DNA from: Desulfobacterium sp.
GTDB lineage: Bacteria > Desulfobacterota > Desulfobacteria > Desulfobacterales > Desulfobacteraceae
Assembly: GCA_030145245.1 (NCBI GenBank)
Contig: JAQYWC010000052.1
Coordinates: 124,001 to 188,000, forward strand
Reading direction: 5' to 3'
DNA: 64,000 nt
Both the position numbers and the translations under genes were made by a program. Below the pieces are notes generated by a model. The model searched no databases and was not told the origin of the DNA. It saw only the letters and a program-made list of their open reading frames with translations. Positions 37,358 through 45,480 of this stretch are shown one piece after another. Position 1 is the stretch's first letter; the number at the start of each line of letters is the position of its first letter.

Positions 37358-39007
37358 ATGTTAAAAATAATCCCCCTTGGGGGTTTTGGTGAGATTGGCC
37401 TTAACATGATGGCCGTCGAGTATGACGAAACCCTCTTTGTCATAGACGCTGGCCTTATGTTTCCCGAAGATTACATGCTTGGCGTCGACATTGTCATTCC
37501 TGAGATGGAGTATCTGAGGGCGAACCGGGACAGGTTTAAGGCGGTTGTACTCACCCATGCCCACGAGGATCATGTGGGCGCCATTGCCTATCTCCTGAGG
37601 GAATTCTCCGTTCCAGTGTTCGGTACACCGTTTACCTTGAGCATCGTAAAAAACAAGCTCAGGGAATTTGACCTCCATAACGTGGCCGAACTGCACCAGG
37701 TGACACCCAGCGACAAGATCGATATCGGTCCCTTTGAGATCGAGTTTATCCGGGTGAGCCACAGCACCGTGGACGTGGTGGGGCTTGCCATCCGATCTCC
37801 CGAGGGCCTGGTGGTCCACACCGGAGATTTTCGGATCAATCACTGCTTTGACATGTCAAACTGTACGGATATCTCACGGTTTTCCAAGTGTGGCGACGAA
37901 GGGGTGCTTGCCCTTCTTTCCGACTCCACCAACGTGGAGAAGGAGGGGTATACCGAGTCGGACCAGAAGGTTAAGGAAAGCCTGGCCAAAATCGTGGCAA
38001 GGAGTGAAGGCCGGGTGATCATCGCCCTGTTTGCCTCCAATGTCTTCAGGATCGGACAGATCATCGAAATCGCCCTGAAGAACAACCGCAAGATCGTGTT
38101 CAACGGCAGGAGCATTGAACAGTCCGTGGCCGTTGCCAAGGAGCTTGGTTACATTGACTGGCCCGCTAACATGTGCATGGACGTCAGGAGGGTCAAAACC
38201 ATTCCGAACAACCGGGTCCTGGTGATCACCACAGGCAGCCAGGGTGAGCCCATGTCCGCTCTTTCCCGCATGGCCACAGGGTTTCACAAGCATTTGAACA
38301 TCAAGAAGGGCGACACGGTTGTCCTTTCCTCCAAATCCATTCCCGGCAATGGCAAGGCCATTTCAAACATCATCAACAACCTCTACCGCAGGGGAGCCGA
38401 GGTGATCTACGACAGGGTCGCCAAGGTCCATGTCTCCGGGCATGCCTGCCAGGAAGAGCTCAAGCTCATGATGAACCTGACAAAGCCCAAGTACTTCATC
38501 CCCATCCACGGCGAGTACCGGCATCTTATCATCCATGCACGGCTTGCCGAAAAGCAGGGGATCCCGAGGGAAAATGTCCTGGCTGCGGAAAACGGCAATG
38601 TGATCTGCTTTGATGACAAGGGGGGCAGGATTGAAGGCCAGGTGGACACCGGCAGGGTGCTCATCGACGGCAAGGGGGTCGGCGACGTGGGACGAAGCGT
38701 CCTCAAGGAGCGTCGCAACCTTTCCGAGGACGGCCTCGTGGTTGTCACCATGATCATCGATGAGGAAACAGGGATCGTGCTCTATGGTCCGGAACTTATC
38801 TCCAAGGGGTTTGTGTTCGGGGCCGAGACCGGCTACCTTGTGGACGACGCCCAGTGCGTTATCCTCGAGATCGTGGAAGAGGTGGAGGTGGGCAGCAAGT
38901 CCAGGGTGGATGTGATCCGTTCCAAACTCCAGAAAGCCTTGAAACAGTATTTCTTCTTCACCATCAGGCGTAGGCCCCTGGTTCTGCCAATCATCATCGA
39001 AGTATGA
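37358..39007 (+). CDS. rnj: Ribonuclease J
   Basis: This 549-residue metallo-beta-lactamase/beta-CASP nuclease degrades and processes RNA (endo- and 5'-3' exonuclease activity in the family). The zinc-ligand motif HAHEDH is at residues 67-72, preceded by FVIDAGLMFPEDYMLGVD, and the beta-CASP region carries TTGSQGEPMSALSRMA and SGHACQEELKLMM. The C-terminal domain is present. The last four bases overlap the ftsK start (ATGA), suggesting coupling. The ATG at 37358 follows CTGGAGACC. Confidence 0.94.
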   Translation: MLKIIPLGGFGEIGLNMMAVEYDETLFVIDAGLMFPEDYMLGVDIVIPEMEYLRANRDRFKAVVLTHAHEDHVGAIAYLLREFSVPVFGTPFTLSIVKNKLREFDLHNVAELHQVTPSDKIDIGPFEIEFIRVSHSTVDVVGLAIRSPEGLVVHTGDFRINHCFDMSNCTDISRFSKCGDEGVLALLSDSTNVEKEGYTESDQKVKESLAKIVARSEGRVIIALFASNVFRIGQIIEIALKNNRKIVFNGRSIEQSVAVAKELGYIDWPANMCMDVRRVKTIPNNRVLVITTGSQGEPMSALSRMATGFHKHLNIKKGDTVVLSSKSIPGNGKAISNIINNLYRRGAEVIYDRVAKVHVSGHACQEELKLMMNLTKPKYFIPIHGEYRHLIIHARLAEKQGIPRENVLAAENGNVICFDDKGGRIEGQVDTGRVLIDGKGVGDVGRSVLKERRNLSEDGLVVVTMIIDEETGIVLYGPELISKGFVFGAETGYLVDDAQCVILEIVEEVEVGSKSRVDVIRSKLQKALKQYFFFTIRRRPLVLPIIIEV

Positions 39008-41232
39008 AAAAAGAGATAACCGGCATTCTGTTCGCGTTTCTCGTTGTCCTGACAACGATAAGCCTTGCCTCCTACAGCCCGGTGGATCCTTCGGTGAACA
39101 CCCGCATGTTTGCGGCCCACAATCATATCCAGAACAGCTTTGGCCTGGTGGGCGCCCATCTGTCAGGCCTGCTGGTCGCCCTGTTCGGCCTTGGGTCCTT
39201 CTGGGTGCCTGTCCTGATGCTGCTCTGTTCCGTGTGGTACTTCCGGGGGCGATCCAACCGGATCATCGGGTTGACCCTGGGCGGGGGGATACTCCTGGTG
39301 ATTTCCACGGGAAGCATGCTTACGCTTATCCAGGATAGCTATTCTTTGGGGGGACGGGTTTACTCGTCCGGAGGCCTCCTGGGAATTCCCTTTGCCTCGT
39401 TTTTACTGGAATACGCCAACCCCACCGGCTGTGTCATCATTCTCCTGGTCCTATTTGTGATCGGGTTTGTCCTCACAACCGGTATCTCCATGGTGACCGT
39501 GTTGCTCTTTGTCAAAGGGTGTTTCCTTCGCTTTGGGCGTTTTGTGGCAAAACAGGTAACAACCCTTGCCGCCCGATGCAAACAAACGGTTGGCCAGTGG
39601 AAAGAACAACGGAAAAAACGGGTCAGGACCATTGAGATCAAACCCCTTGAACCGGAAAAACAGAAGAAACTCTTCAAAAAGCGCAGCTCTCCTAAAAAGA
39701 TGCTTGAAAAAGCGATCCATGCTGAACCGGTCATCACCCAGATAGAACCCCCGCCCCCGGCGCGGAAAGCCCCGGGCCAGGCCAGGGATCTGAGGGAACG
39801 ATCCGGATTTCAGCTTCCCCCGGTCTCGTTGCTCAACGAGAAAAAAGCGTCAAAACGGAGCGTCAATATTGAGCTTTTGAGGCAAAAAGGGGAGATCCTT
39901 GAGAAGAAGCTGACCGATTTCGGCGTTTCCGGGGAGGTGGTGGAGATCATGCCCGGACCTGTTATCACCACCTTTGAGTACCGGCCGGCCAAGGGGGTGA
40001 AGATCAGCAAGATCGTTAACCTGACCGACGACCTGGCCCTTGCCCTGAGTGCCTTGAGTATCCGGATCATCGCCCCCATTCCCGGAAAGGATGTGGTGGG
40101 GGTGGAGATTCCCAACGAAAAGCGGGAGTTTGTTTCCCTGAGGGAGATTCTTACCTCCACGTCATTTGTGGACTCGGCTTCAAAGCTGTCCCTGGCCCTT
40201 GGCAAGGATATTGTGGGCGTTCCCATTGCGGCTGCCATGGACCGCATGCCCCATCTGCTCATCGCAGGGGCCACGGGCACGGGAAAGAGTGTCGGTCTTA
40301 ACTCCATGATCATCAGCCTCCTCTACAAGGCCACGCCTGAAGAGGTCAAGTTCATCATGGTGGATCCCAAGCGTATTGAGCTGTCGGTCTACGACGGCAT
40401 TCCCCATCTTATCTCACCCGTGGTCACGGACATGAAAAAGGCCACCAATGCCCTGTTCTGGGCGGTGCGGGAGATGGAAAGGCGCTATGAACTCCTGGCA
40501 AATAATGGTGTCAGAAACATTCTCCAGTACAATGAACTTGTGGAAAAGGGCGGGACAAAGGACGCTGAAGAGGGTGAGGCCGAGAAACTGCCCTATATCG
40601 TTGTGATCGTGGATGAGTTTGCCGATCTCATGATGGTGGCCTCCAAGGATGTGGAGTCGGCCCTCATACGCCTTGCCCAGATGGCAAGGGCTGCCGGCAT
40701 TCATCTGATCCTTGCGACCCAGCGGCCGTCCGTAGATGTGCTTACAGGCATCATCAAGGCAAACTTTCCCACGCGAATCTCTTTCCAGGTGTCCTCCAGG
40801 ATCGATTCCCGGACCATCCTGGACTCCAACGGTTCGGAGCGGCTTTTGGGAAACGGTGACATGCTATTTCTGCCGCCGGGAACCGGACGGCTCCAGCGAA
40901 TCCAGGGGGCCTACATCTCAGAGACCGAGATCGCAAGGATCACGGCATACCTCAAGGAGCAACAGGCGCCCCAATATGTGGAGGATGTCACCGAACGGGC
41001 AGAGGATGCCAGTGGTGAAAGTGAAGAGACTGAGTATGATGAAAAGTACGACGAGGCCGTGGCCCTTGTCACAAAGAGCAGGCAGGCTTCCATTTCAAGT
41101 GTCCAGCGCCATCTGAGGATCGGCTACAACCGGGCGGCAAGGATAATTGAGGTCATGGAAAAAGAGGGAATCATCGGCCCCCAGGAAGGGGCGAAACAGA
41201 GGGAGGTACTTGTAAAAGACTATGGGAATTGA
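39004..41232 (+). CDS. ftsK: DNA translocase FtsK/SpoIIIE
   Basis: This 742-residue protein has four predicted N-terminal membrane helices (to about residue 180), a short basic linker, the motor domain with Walker A AGATGTGKSVGLN (about 420-432) and Walker B IVVIVDEFADLMM, and a C-terminal winged-helix gamma domain (SISSVQRHLRIGYNRAARI) that reads KOPS-like sites. It pumps chromosomal DNA at the septum and activates XerCD. The short linker makes it the compact SpoIIIE-like form. It overlaps rnj by four bases and the following methyltransferase by 11. Confidence 0.94.
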   Translation: MKKEITGILFAFLVVLTTISLASYSPVDPSVNTRMFAAHNHIQNSFGLVGAHLSGLLVALFGLGSFWVPVLMLLCSVWYFRGRSNRIIGLTLGGGILLVISTGSMLTLIQDSYSLGGRVYSSGGLLGIPFASFLLEYANPTGCVIILLVLFVIGFVLTTGISMVTVLLFVKGCFLRFGRFVAKQVTTLAARCKQTVGQWKEQRKKRVRTIEIKPLEPEKQKKLFKKRSSPKKMLEKAIHAEPVITQIEPPPPARKAPGQARDLRERSGFQLPPVSLLNEKKASKRSVNIELLRQKGEILEKKLTDFGVSGEVVEIMPGPVITTFEYRPAKGVKISKIVNLTDDLALALSALSIRIIAPIPGKDVVGVEIPNEKREFVSLREILTSTSFVDSASKLSLALGKDIVGVPIAAAMDRMPHLLIAGATGTGKSVGLNSMIISLLYKATPEEVKFIMVDPKRIELSVYDGIPHLISPVVTDMKKATNALFWAVREMERRYELLANNGVRNILQYNELVEKGGTKDAEEGEAEKLPYIVVIVDEFADLMMVASKDVESALIRLAQMARAAGIHLILATQRPSVDVLTGIIKANFPTRISFQVSSRIDSRTILDSNGSERLLGNGDMLFLPPGTGRLQRIQGAYISETEIARITAYLKEQQAPQYVEDVTERAEDASGESEETEYDEKYDEAVALVTKSRQASISSVQRHLRIGYNRAARIIEVMEKEGIIGPQEGAKQREVLVKDYGN

Positions 41233-41836
41233 TATTGAATTTTCAGAGACCATCAAGGGGTTCATGGCTGATGACGAAGCCGCAAAACTTTACGAGACAG
41301 CACTGGACGCGGCAGAATTCGGTCCCTGCCTGGAGATAGGCTCCTACTGCGGAAAATCCGCCTATTTCATCGGCAAGGCCTGCATGGAACGGGGAGGCAT
41401 CCTTTTTTCCGTGGACCACCACAGGGGATCGGAAGAGCAGCAGCCGGGGGAGGAGTATTTTGATCCCGATCTGTTTGACACGGCCCTTGGCCGGGTTAAC
41501 ACCCTGAACCTGTTTCAGGATACCCTGGAACGGGCAGGGCTTTCCCAGGCCGTGGTACCCATGGTTGCCGACTCCTCAGTTGCAGGGAAGCTGTGGTCCA
41601 CCCCCCTGTCCCTTCTCTTTATCGACGGTGGCCACAGCTTTGAGGCAGCCGTTAATGATTATGCGCTCTGGTCTCCCCATATCATGGAACAGGGGTTCCT
41701 TGTGATCCACGATATCTTTTTTGATCCGGCCGAGGGAGGGCAGGCGCCCCGGCAAATTTACGAGACAGCACTGGCATCCGGGGCGTTTGAAGCTGTGTCC
41801 GTCACCAGTACCCTGGGAGTATTGAAGCGTCGCTGA
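41222..41836 (+). CDS. Class I SAM-dependent methyltransferase (Methyltransf_24 type)
   Basis: This 204-residue protein has CLEIGSYCGKSAYFIGKAC (about 37-55) as a SAM-binding loop of the Methyltransf_24 family, then FSVDHHRGSEEQQ, a conserved SLLFIDGGHSFEAAVNDY (about 136-153) and GFLVIHDIFFDP. Members of the family methylate sugars or small molecules; the substrate here is not known. It overlaps the end of ftsK by 11 bases and is translated from the same mRNA. A four-base hairpin-like segment follows but no good terminator is seen before the ArsR gene. Confidence 0.78.
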   Translation: MGIDIEFSETIKGFMADDEAAKLYETALDAAEFGPCLEIGSYCGKSAYFIGKACMERGGILFSVDHHRGSEEQQPGEEYFDPDLFDTALGRVNTLNLFQDTLERAGLSQAVVPMVADSSVAGKLWSTPLSLLFIDGGHSFEAAVNDYALWSPHIMEQGFLVIHDIFFDPAEGGQAPRQIYETALASGAFEAVSVTSTLGVLKRR

Positions 41837-41904
41837 TCTGTTGATCTGATGCTAACAGGAGAAGAGGGTGCAGAAAATCCTTGACCAATGATGATAAATG
41901 AATG

Positions 41905-41922
41905 TATGAATAGGTGTTCATA
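41905..41922 (+). promoter_or_regulatory. Candidate ArsR operator in front of its own gene
   Basis: TATGAA at 41905-41910 and TTCATA at 41917-41922 form an inverted repeat. The 11-mer TATGAATAGGT at 41905-41915 recurs at 42410-42420, before the permease gene. Confidence 0.55.
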
Positions 41923-42299
41923 TGAATGAGGGAACACGTGTGGATATGGCTGGAGACGATGTCTGTAAAACGGTTTGTGTTCACAAAGAGGCTGTTGATG
42001 CCGTAAAACAGTGTATGGTCGGAGATAATACCCTTCGGGAACTGGCCGAGCTGTTCAAGGTGCTTTCAGACCATACAAGGATACGGATCCTCCATGCGCT
42101 TTTGCATGCTGAACTTTGCGTGTGCGATCTTGTGGATGTTCTTGACATGAATCAGTCGGCCGTGTCCCACCAGCTGAGGGTGCTTAGGACGGCAAAGGTT
42201 GTCAAGTACAGGAAAGAGGGCAGGAATGTCTATTACAGTCTGGATGACGACCATATATTTTCCCTGTTGCGGGACGGTATGGACCATGTGATGGAGTAA
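41922..42299 (+). CDS. ArsR/SmtB-family metal-sensing repressor
   Basis: This 125-residue winged-helix repressor contains two recognisable metal sites. The alpha3N site is Cys15 and Cys19 near the N-terminus plus Cys66 and Cys68 in ELCVCDL, typical of CadC-like Cd/Pb/Zn sensors. The alpha5 site is Asp109, His111, His122 and Glu125, with the exact D-x-H-x10-H-x2-E spacing of SmtB-type zinc sensors. The recognition helix is MNQSAVSHQLRVLR. Metal binding should release DNA and let the neighbouring permease be expressed. The ATG at 41922 lies in the inverted repeat; ATG 41946 (residue 9) is an alternative with GAGGGA upstream. Confidence 0.88.
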   Translation: MNEGTRVDMAGDDVCKTVCVHKEAVDAVKQCMVGDNTLRELAELFKVLSDHTRIRILHALLHAELCVCDLVDVLDMNQSAVSHQLRVLRTAKVVKYRKEGRNVYYSLDDDHIFSLLRDGMDHVME

Positions 42300-42409
42300 G
42301 TTTTCATGTGCGCCACGGGATGGATCATGTGGTGGTAAAAAAATGGGATGGTCCGGGAGTGACCCGGGCCCTGAAGGGCAGGTTTTCTGCTCTTTTTTTA
42401 ACAAAAATA

Positions 42410-42420
42410 TATGAATAGGT
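42410..42420 (+). promoter_or_regulatory. Second copy of the ArsR box upstream of the permease
   Basis: TATGAATAGGT occurs 47 bases before the permease ATG and is followed by CGCATGTTTTCATG, which partly completes the inverted repeat. This is the same 11-mer found in front of the ArsR gene. Confidence 0.55.
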
Positions 42421-42466
42421 ACGCATGTTTTCATGTGTTTGAATTGGGTTAAGGGGTGGTTGTAAG

Positions 42467-43531
42467 ATGATCGAGACGATTGTTGTAAAGGTAGCTGTTG
42501 CATGCTGGGGGATTCTGGTGGAGTCCTCCGGGTTTATTCTATTGGGATTTGTGGTGGCCGGCCTTCTGAAGGCATTTGTTCCGGAAGATATTGTTGCCCG
42601 GCACCTGGGAAATGGTGACGCAGCAAGCGTGTTAAAGGCCTCGGCCTTTGGCGTCCCCCTTCCCCTTTGCAGCTGCGGCGTGTTGCCGGCCGCTGCCGGA
42701 TTGAGGGAGCAGGGGGCGAGCAAGGGGGCAACATCCGCCTTTCTCATTTCAACCCCCGAGACCGGGGTCGACTCCGTGGCCGTGACCTGGGCCCTGCTGG
42801 ATCCGGTCATGACGGTGCTGAGGCCCGTGTCCGCATTTTTCACGGCAACCCTCACAGGGCTTTTTGTCAACCTGCTGGAGAGTAAGACCCCAACCCTTGA
42901 GACAGCGCCGCTGTTGATCGATCCGCCCTCCTGAGGGGGAGGATGCGCCTGCGGTGCAGGCGAAATAGTTGTTGCTCCAACCTTTTTTCAGAAGCTGGGA
43001 CTGGGCATGCGGTTTGCCTTTGGCGATCTGTTCCAGGACATCGGCCGCTGGTTTCTTGCCGGGATCGTGATCGCTGGCATTATTACAGCGTTTCTCTCTC
43101 CCCAGCTGATCGAGCGCTACCTCGGGGATGGTATTTTCTCCATGCTTGCCATGCTGGCGGTTGCCATTCCCCTTTACGTGTGCGCCACAGCATCCACTCC
43201 CATTGCCGCTGCCCTCGCCCTGAAGGGGCTTTCCCCCGGCGCTGCCCTGGTGTTTCTCCTGGCAGGGCCTGCCACCAATGCCGCCTCACTTACGGTGGTG
43301 TCAAAGATCCTTGGAAAAAGGGCAACCGGGATCTATCTTGGATCGATCATTGTCTGCTCCCTTGGCATGGGGATGATGGCCAACACCGTCTACAGCTGGC
43401 TGGGCATCGACATCACCTCCTGGGTGCAGCACGATTCCCTGGATGAGCACGGTATTGTTTCCATTGCCATGGCAGTGATCCTGGTTGTTCTGATCCTCAG
43501 AACCTTTATTCCCCGGAAAAACAAGGGCTGA
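42467..43531 (+). CDS. Probable selenocysteine-containing permease (YraQ/SO_0444-like metal efflux)
   Basis: Two frames that look separate (42467-42934 and 43007-43531) are in one reading frame with a single in-frame UGA at 42932-42934 and no other stop between. Read through it gives 354 residues with Sec156. Each half is half of a DUF318/YraQ-type permease: PLPLCSCGVLPAAAGLREQG and FLISTPETGVDS, then IPLYVCATASTPIAAALALK and FLLAGPATNAASLTV. The UGA falls in the hydrophilic loop between halves, as U-G-G-G-C-A-C-G, so Sec joins Cys160 and Cys162 in what would be a metal-binding loop. A SECIS hairpin follows at the same distance as in the fdhA genes. The adjacent ArsR sensor suggests heavy-metal export; SO_0444 relatives are annotated as Cu/Zn efflux (recollection). 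Confidence 0.72.
42932..42962 (+). promoter_or_regulatory. UGA codon with bacterial SECIS hairpin (permease)
   Basis: CGCCTGC (42946-42952) pairs perfectly with GCAGGCG (42956-42962) around the loop GGT. The loop begins 18 bases after the UGA, the same spacing as in both fdhA genes, and begins with GG. Confidence 0.72.
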
Positions 43532-43568
43532 TCCTGTTGGCCGCCGGCTGATCTGTCGGAGTTACCAT

Positions 43569-43596
43569 GGGGCGTTGATTCGCCCCTATTTTTTTG
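43569..43596 (+). terminator. Terminator after the permease gene
   Basis: GGGGCG and CGCCCC form a six-base-pair stem around TTGATT, followed by TA and a run of seven or more T residues. It lies about 40 bases past the permease stop. Confidence 0.8.
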
Positions 43597-43606
43597 TCCT
43601 GTTGTT

Positions 43607-43622
43607 GTATACTACTCTATAC
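43607..43622 (+). promoter_or_regulatory. 16-base inverted-repeat site 1 upstream of phoA-like gene
   Basis: GTATACTACTCTATAC is near-palindromic and matches GTATAGAACTCTATAC at 43728-43743 in 14 of 16 positions. The pair lies 121 bases apart, a typical arrangement for two operators of one regulator. Confidence 0.5.
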
Positions 43623-43727
43623 GTTCGATAGCCCTGTTAAATAGGGAACCCTCCAGGAAATCAATAATATTAGCTTGCTGTTGGTAAAGAAAAATATTGA
43701 CAAAAGATGGATACCAAAATAGTTTCT

Positions 43728-43743
43728 GTATAGAACTCTATAC
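43728..43743 (+). promoter_or_regulatory. 16-base inverted-repeat site 2 upstream of phoA-like gene
   Basis: GTATAGAACTCTATAC is a perfect inverted repeat with a four-base centre, 122 bases before the phosphatase ATG. A TTGACA sequence lies upstream at 43698-43703. Confidence 0.5.
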
Positions 43744-43865
43744 TTATTGAACGGTGTTTTAAAATTTTACCAGCCTGTGGTGGCGCCTGCCAGGCCGGCC
43801 ATCCAATTGTTTAGCAAGCGTATCATGCAGTTATTTCTTATATCTAACCCCTAAAGGAGAAGAGT

Positions 43866-45431
43866 ATGAGCAGTAAACGAATGCGGTTGATTATTGTTAA
43901 TGTAATGGTGAGTTTTTTTATGGTTCTCATGGGGTCGGTTGTCTTTGCGGCAAGCGCCCCCAAGTATGTCTTCTATTTCATTGGTGATGGCATGGGTCCG
44001 GCCCAGCGGCAGGCAGCCCAGTATTTCTACAAGGTGGAGACCAAAAATCCCGATGCAAGGCTTTTGATGAACAGCTTTTCAGGCTCGGCCCTGGTCACGA
44101 CCCACTCTGCCAACACCCTGGTCACGGACAGTGCTGCGGGCGGAACCGCCCTTGCCACGGGATTCAAGACCACCAACGGGGTGATCGGAAAGCTTCCTGA
44201 CGGTACCGATGTCAAGACCATTGCTGAAGCTGCCCGGGACAAGGGGTATGCCGTGGGTATCGCGACAACGACCCGGATCACCCATGCAACTCCGGCAGCC
44301 TTTTCCGCCCACAACATGAGCCGGTCCAATGAGAACGAGATCGCCGTTGATCAGCTCAATTCCGGGTTTGATTATTTTGCCGGCGGCGGGTTTCGCCATT
44401 TTGTCCAAAAGGGCAACGACCTGGGACTGAAGTCAAAACGCAAGGATGACCGGAATCTTGTCGCAGAGTTCCAGGCAAAGGGTTACACCACCTTTGTGGG
44501 CGAAAAACAGCGGGACGCCTTCCGGGTATTTGAGCCGAAAAAAGGGGACAAGGTCATCGCACCCCTGGCATACTCCACCATCGCTTATGAGATCGATCGC
44601 AGGAACAGCGACCAGATTGAAAATGCCATGCCCTCCCTTGCCGAGATGACGGCCAAGGGAATCCAGGTGCTGAAAGCCCAGAAAAAGCCTTTCTTTATGA
44701 TGGTTGAGGGGGGTAAGATCGACTATGCCGCCCACTGTCACGATTCGGCAGCAACCATCTGGGATACCTTGGCCCTGGATGCCGCCATTGCCGAGGCCTA
44801 TGAATTTTACAAGGCCCATGCGGACGAGACGCTCATAATTGTTGCCGCGGACCACGAGACCGGTGGTATGGCCATGGGGATCAGCCTCGACTCCAAGGGC
44901 TATTTTCTCAAGCTGAACGAGCTTCTTAAGGTTAAGGCGTCCACCGAAGATACCCTCTGGTATCTCTACCCCGGCATTTACAAGAAGCATACGGATGTTG
45001 AGGCGCGCCACCAGGCCTATATCGACCATGTTGAAGAACAGTTCGGCCTCACCAACCTGACCGAGGGCGAAAGGATTAAGCTCATCAAGGCCATGGAGGT
45101 CGAAGACCGGAATCAGACACTTCCCTATGAAGAGCAGACCAACTACGGCTATGAGTATACCCCCACCATGATCGCCGTTGCCCAGCTGGTTTCCTACAGG
45201 GCCCGGCTTAACTGGACCTCCTATGTGCATACGGCAAGCGTGATTCCCCTCTCCTGTGAGGGTGTTGGCTCCCAGTTCTTCAATGGGTTCATTGATAACA
45301 CCGACATTCCCAGGATTGTCGCAAAGGCAATGGGAGTTGAGCTGACCCCGTCAACTGGCCCAGCTTCAGAGGCCCTGCTGGGTGACACCGTTGGTCCCCA
45401 GAAAAAGTATTCAGAGAAACCCTATCTCTAA
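43866..45431 (+). CDS. Secreted alkaline phosphatase
   Basis: This 521-residue exported phosphomonoesterase has an N-terminal signal peptide (about 26-28 residues, ending near VFAASAP). The metal site VFYFIGDGMGPAQ and the catalytic serine motif VTDSAAGGTALATG (Ser89) are intact, as are the later EGGKIDYAAHCHD and AADHETGGM zinc-ligand regions. It releases phosphate from organic esters in the periplasm or outside. The ATG has an AAAGGAG site. A Pho box is not evident; instead two copies of a 16-base inverted repeat lie upstream. It is followed by a YibE/F gene after 49 bases. Confidence 0.9.
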   Translation: MSSKRMRLIIVNVMVSFFMVLMGSVVFAASAPKYVFYFIGDGMGPAQRQAAQYFYKVETKNPDARLLMNSFSGSALVTTHSANTLVTDSAAGGTALATGFKTTNGVIGKLPDGTDVKTIAEAARDKGYAVGIATTTRITHATPAAFSAHNMSRSNENEIAVDQLNSGFDYFAGGGFRHFVQKGNDLGLKSKRKDDRNLVAEFQAKGYTTFVGEKQRDAFRVFEPKKGDKVIAPLAYSTIAYEIDRRNSDQIENAMPSLAEMTAKGIQVLKAQKKPFFMMVEGGKIDYAAHCHDSAATIWDTLALDAAIAEAYEFYKAHADETLIIVAADHETGGMAMGISLDSKGYFLKLNELLKVKASTEDTLWYLYPGIYKKHTDVEARHQAYIDHVEEQFGLTNLTEGERIKLIKAMEVEDRNQTLPYEEQTNYGYEYTPTMIAVAQLVSYRARLNWTSYVHTASVIPLSCEGVGSQFFNGFIDNTDIPRIVAKAMGVELTPSTGPASEALLGDTVGPQKKYSEKPYL

Positions 45432-45480
45432 ATGATAGTTCGGGGCAGGCAACGGTCTGCCCCGAACTGGTGAAAAATCC

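Noticed and set aside
42932-43006. Reading the permease as two separate half-genes or a frameshift
   Set aside because: No frame change is needed, only one UGA intervenes, and a SECIS-like hairpin is present; but a two-gene or error explanation is not excluded.
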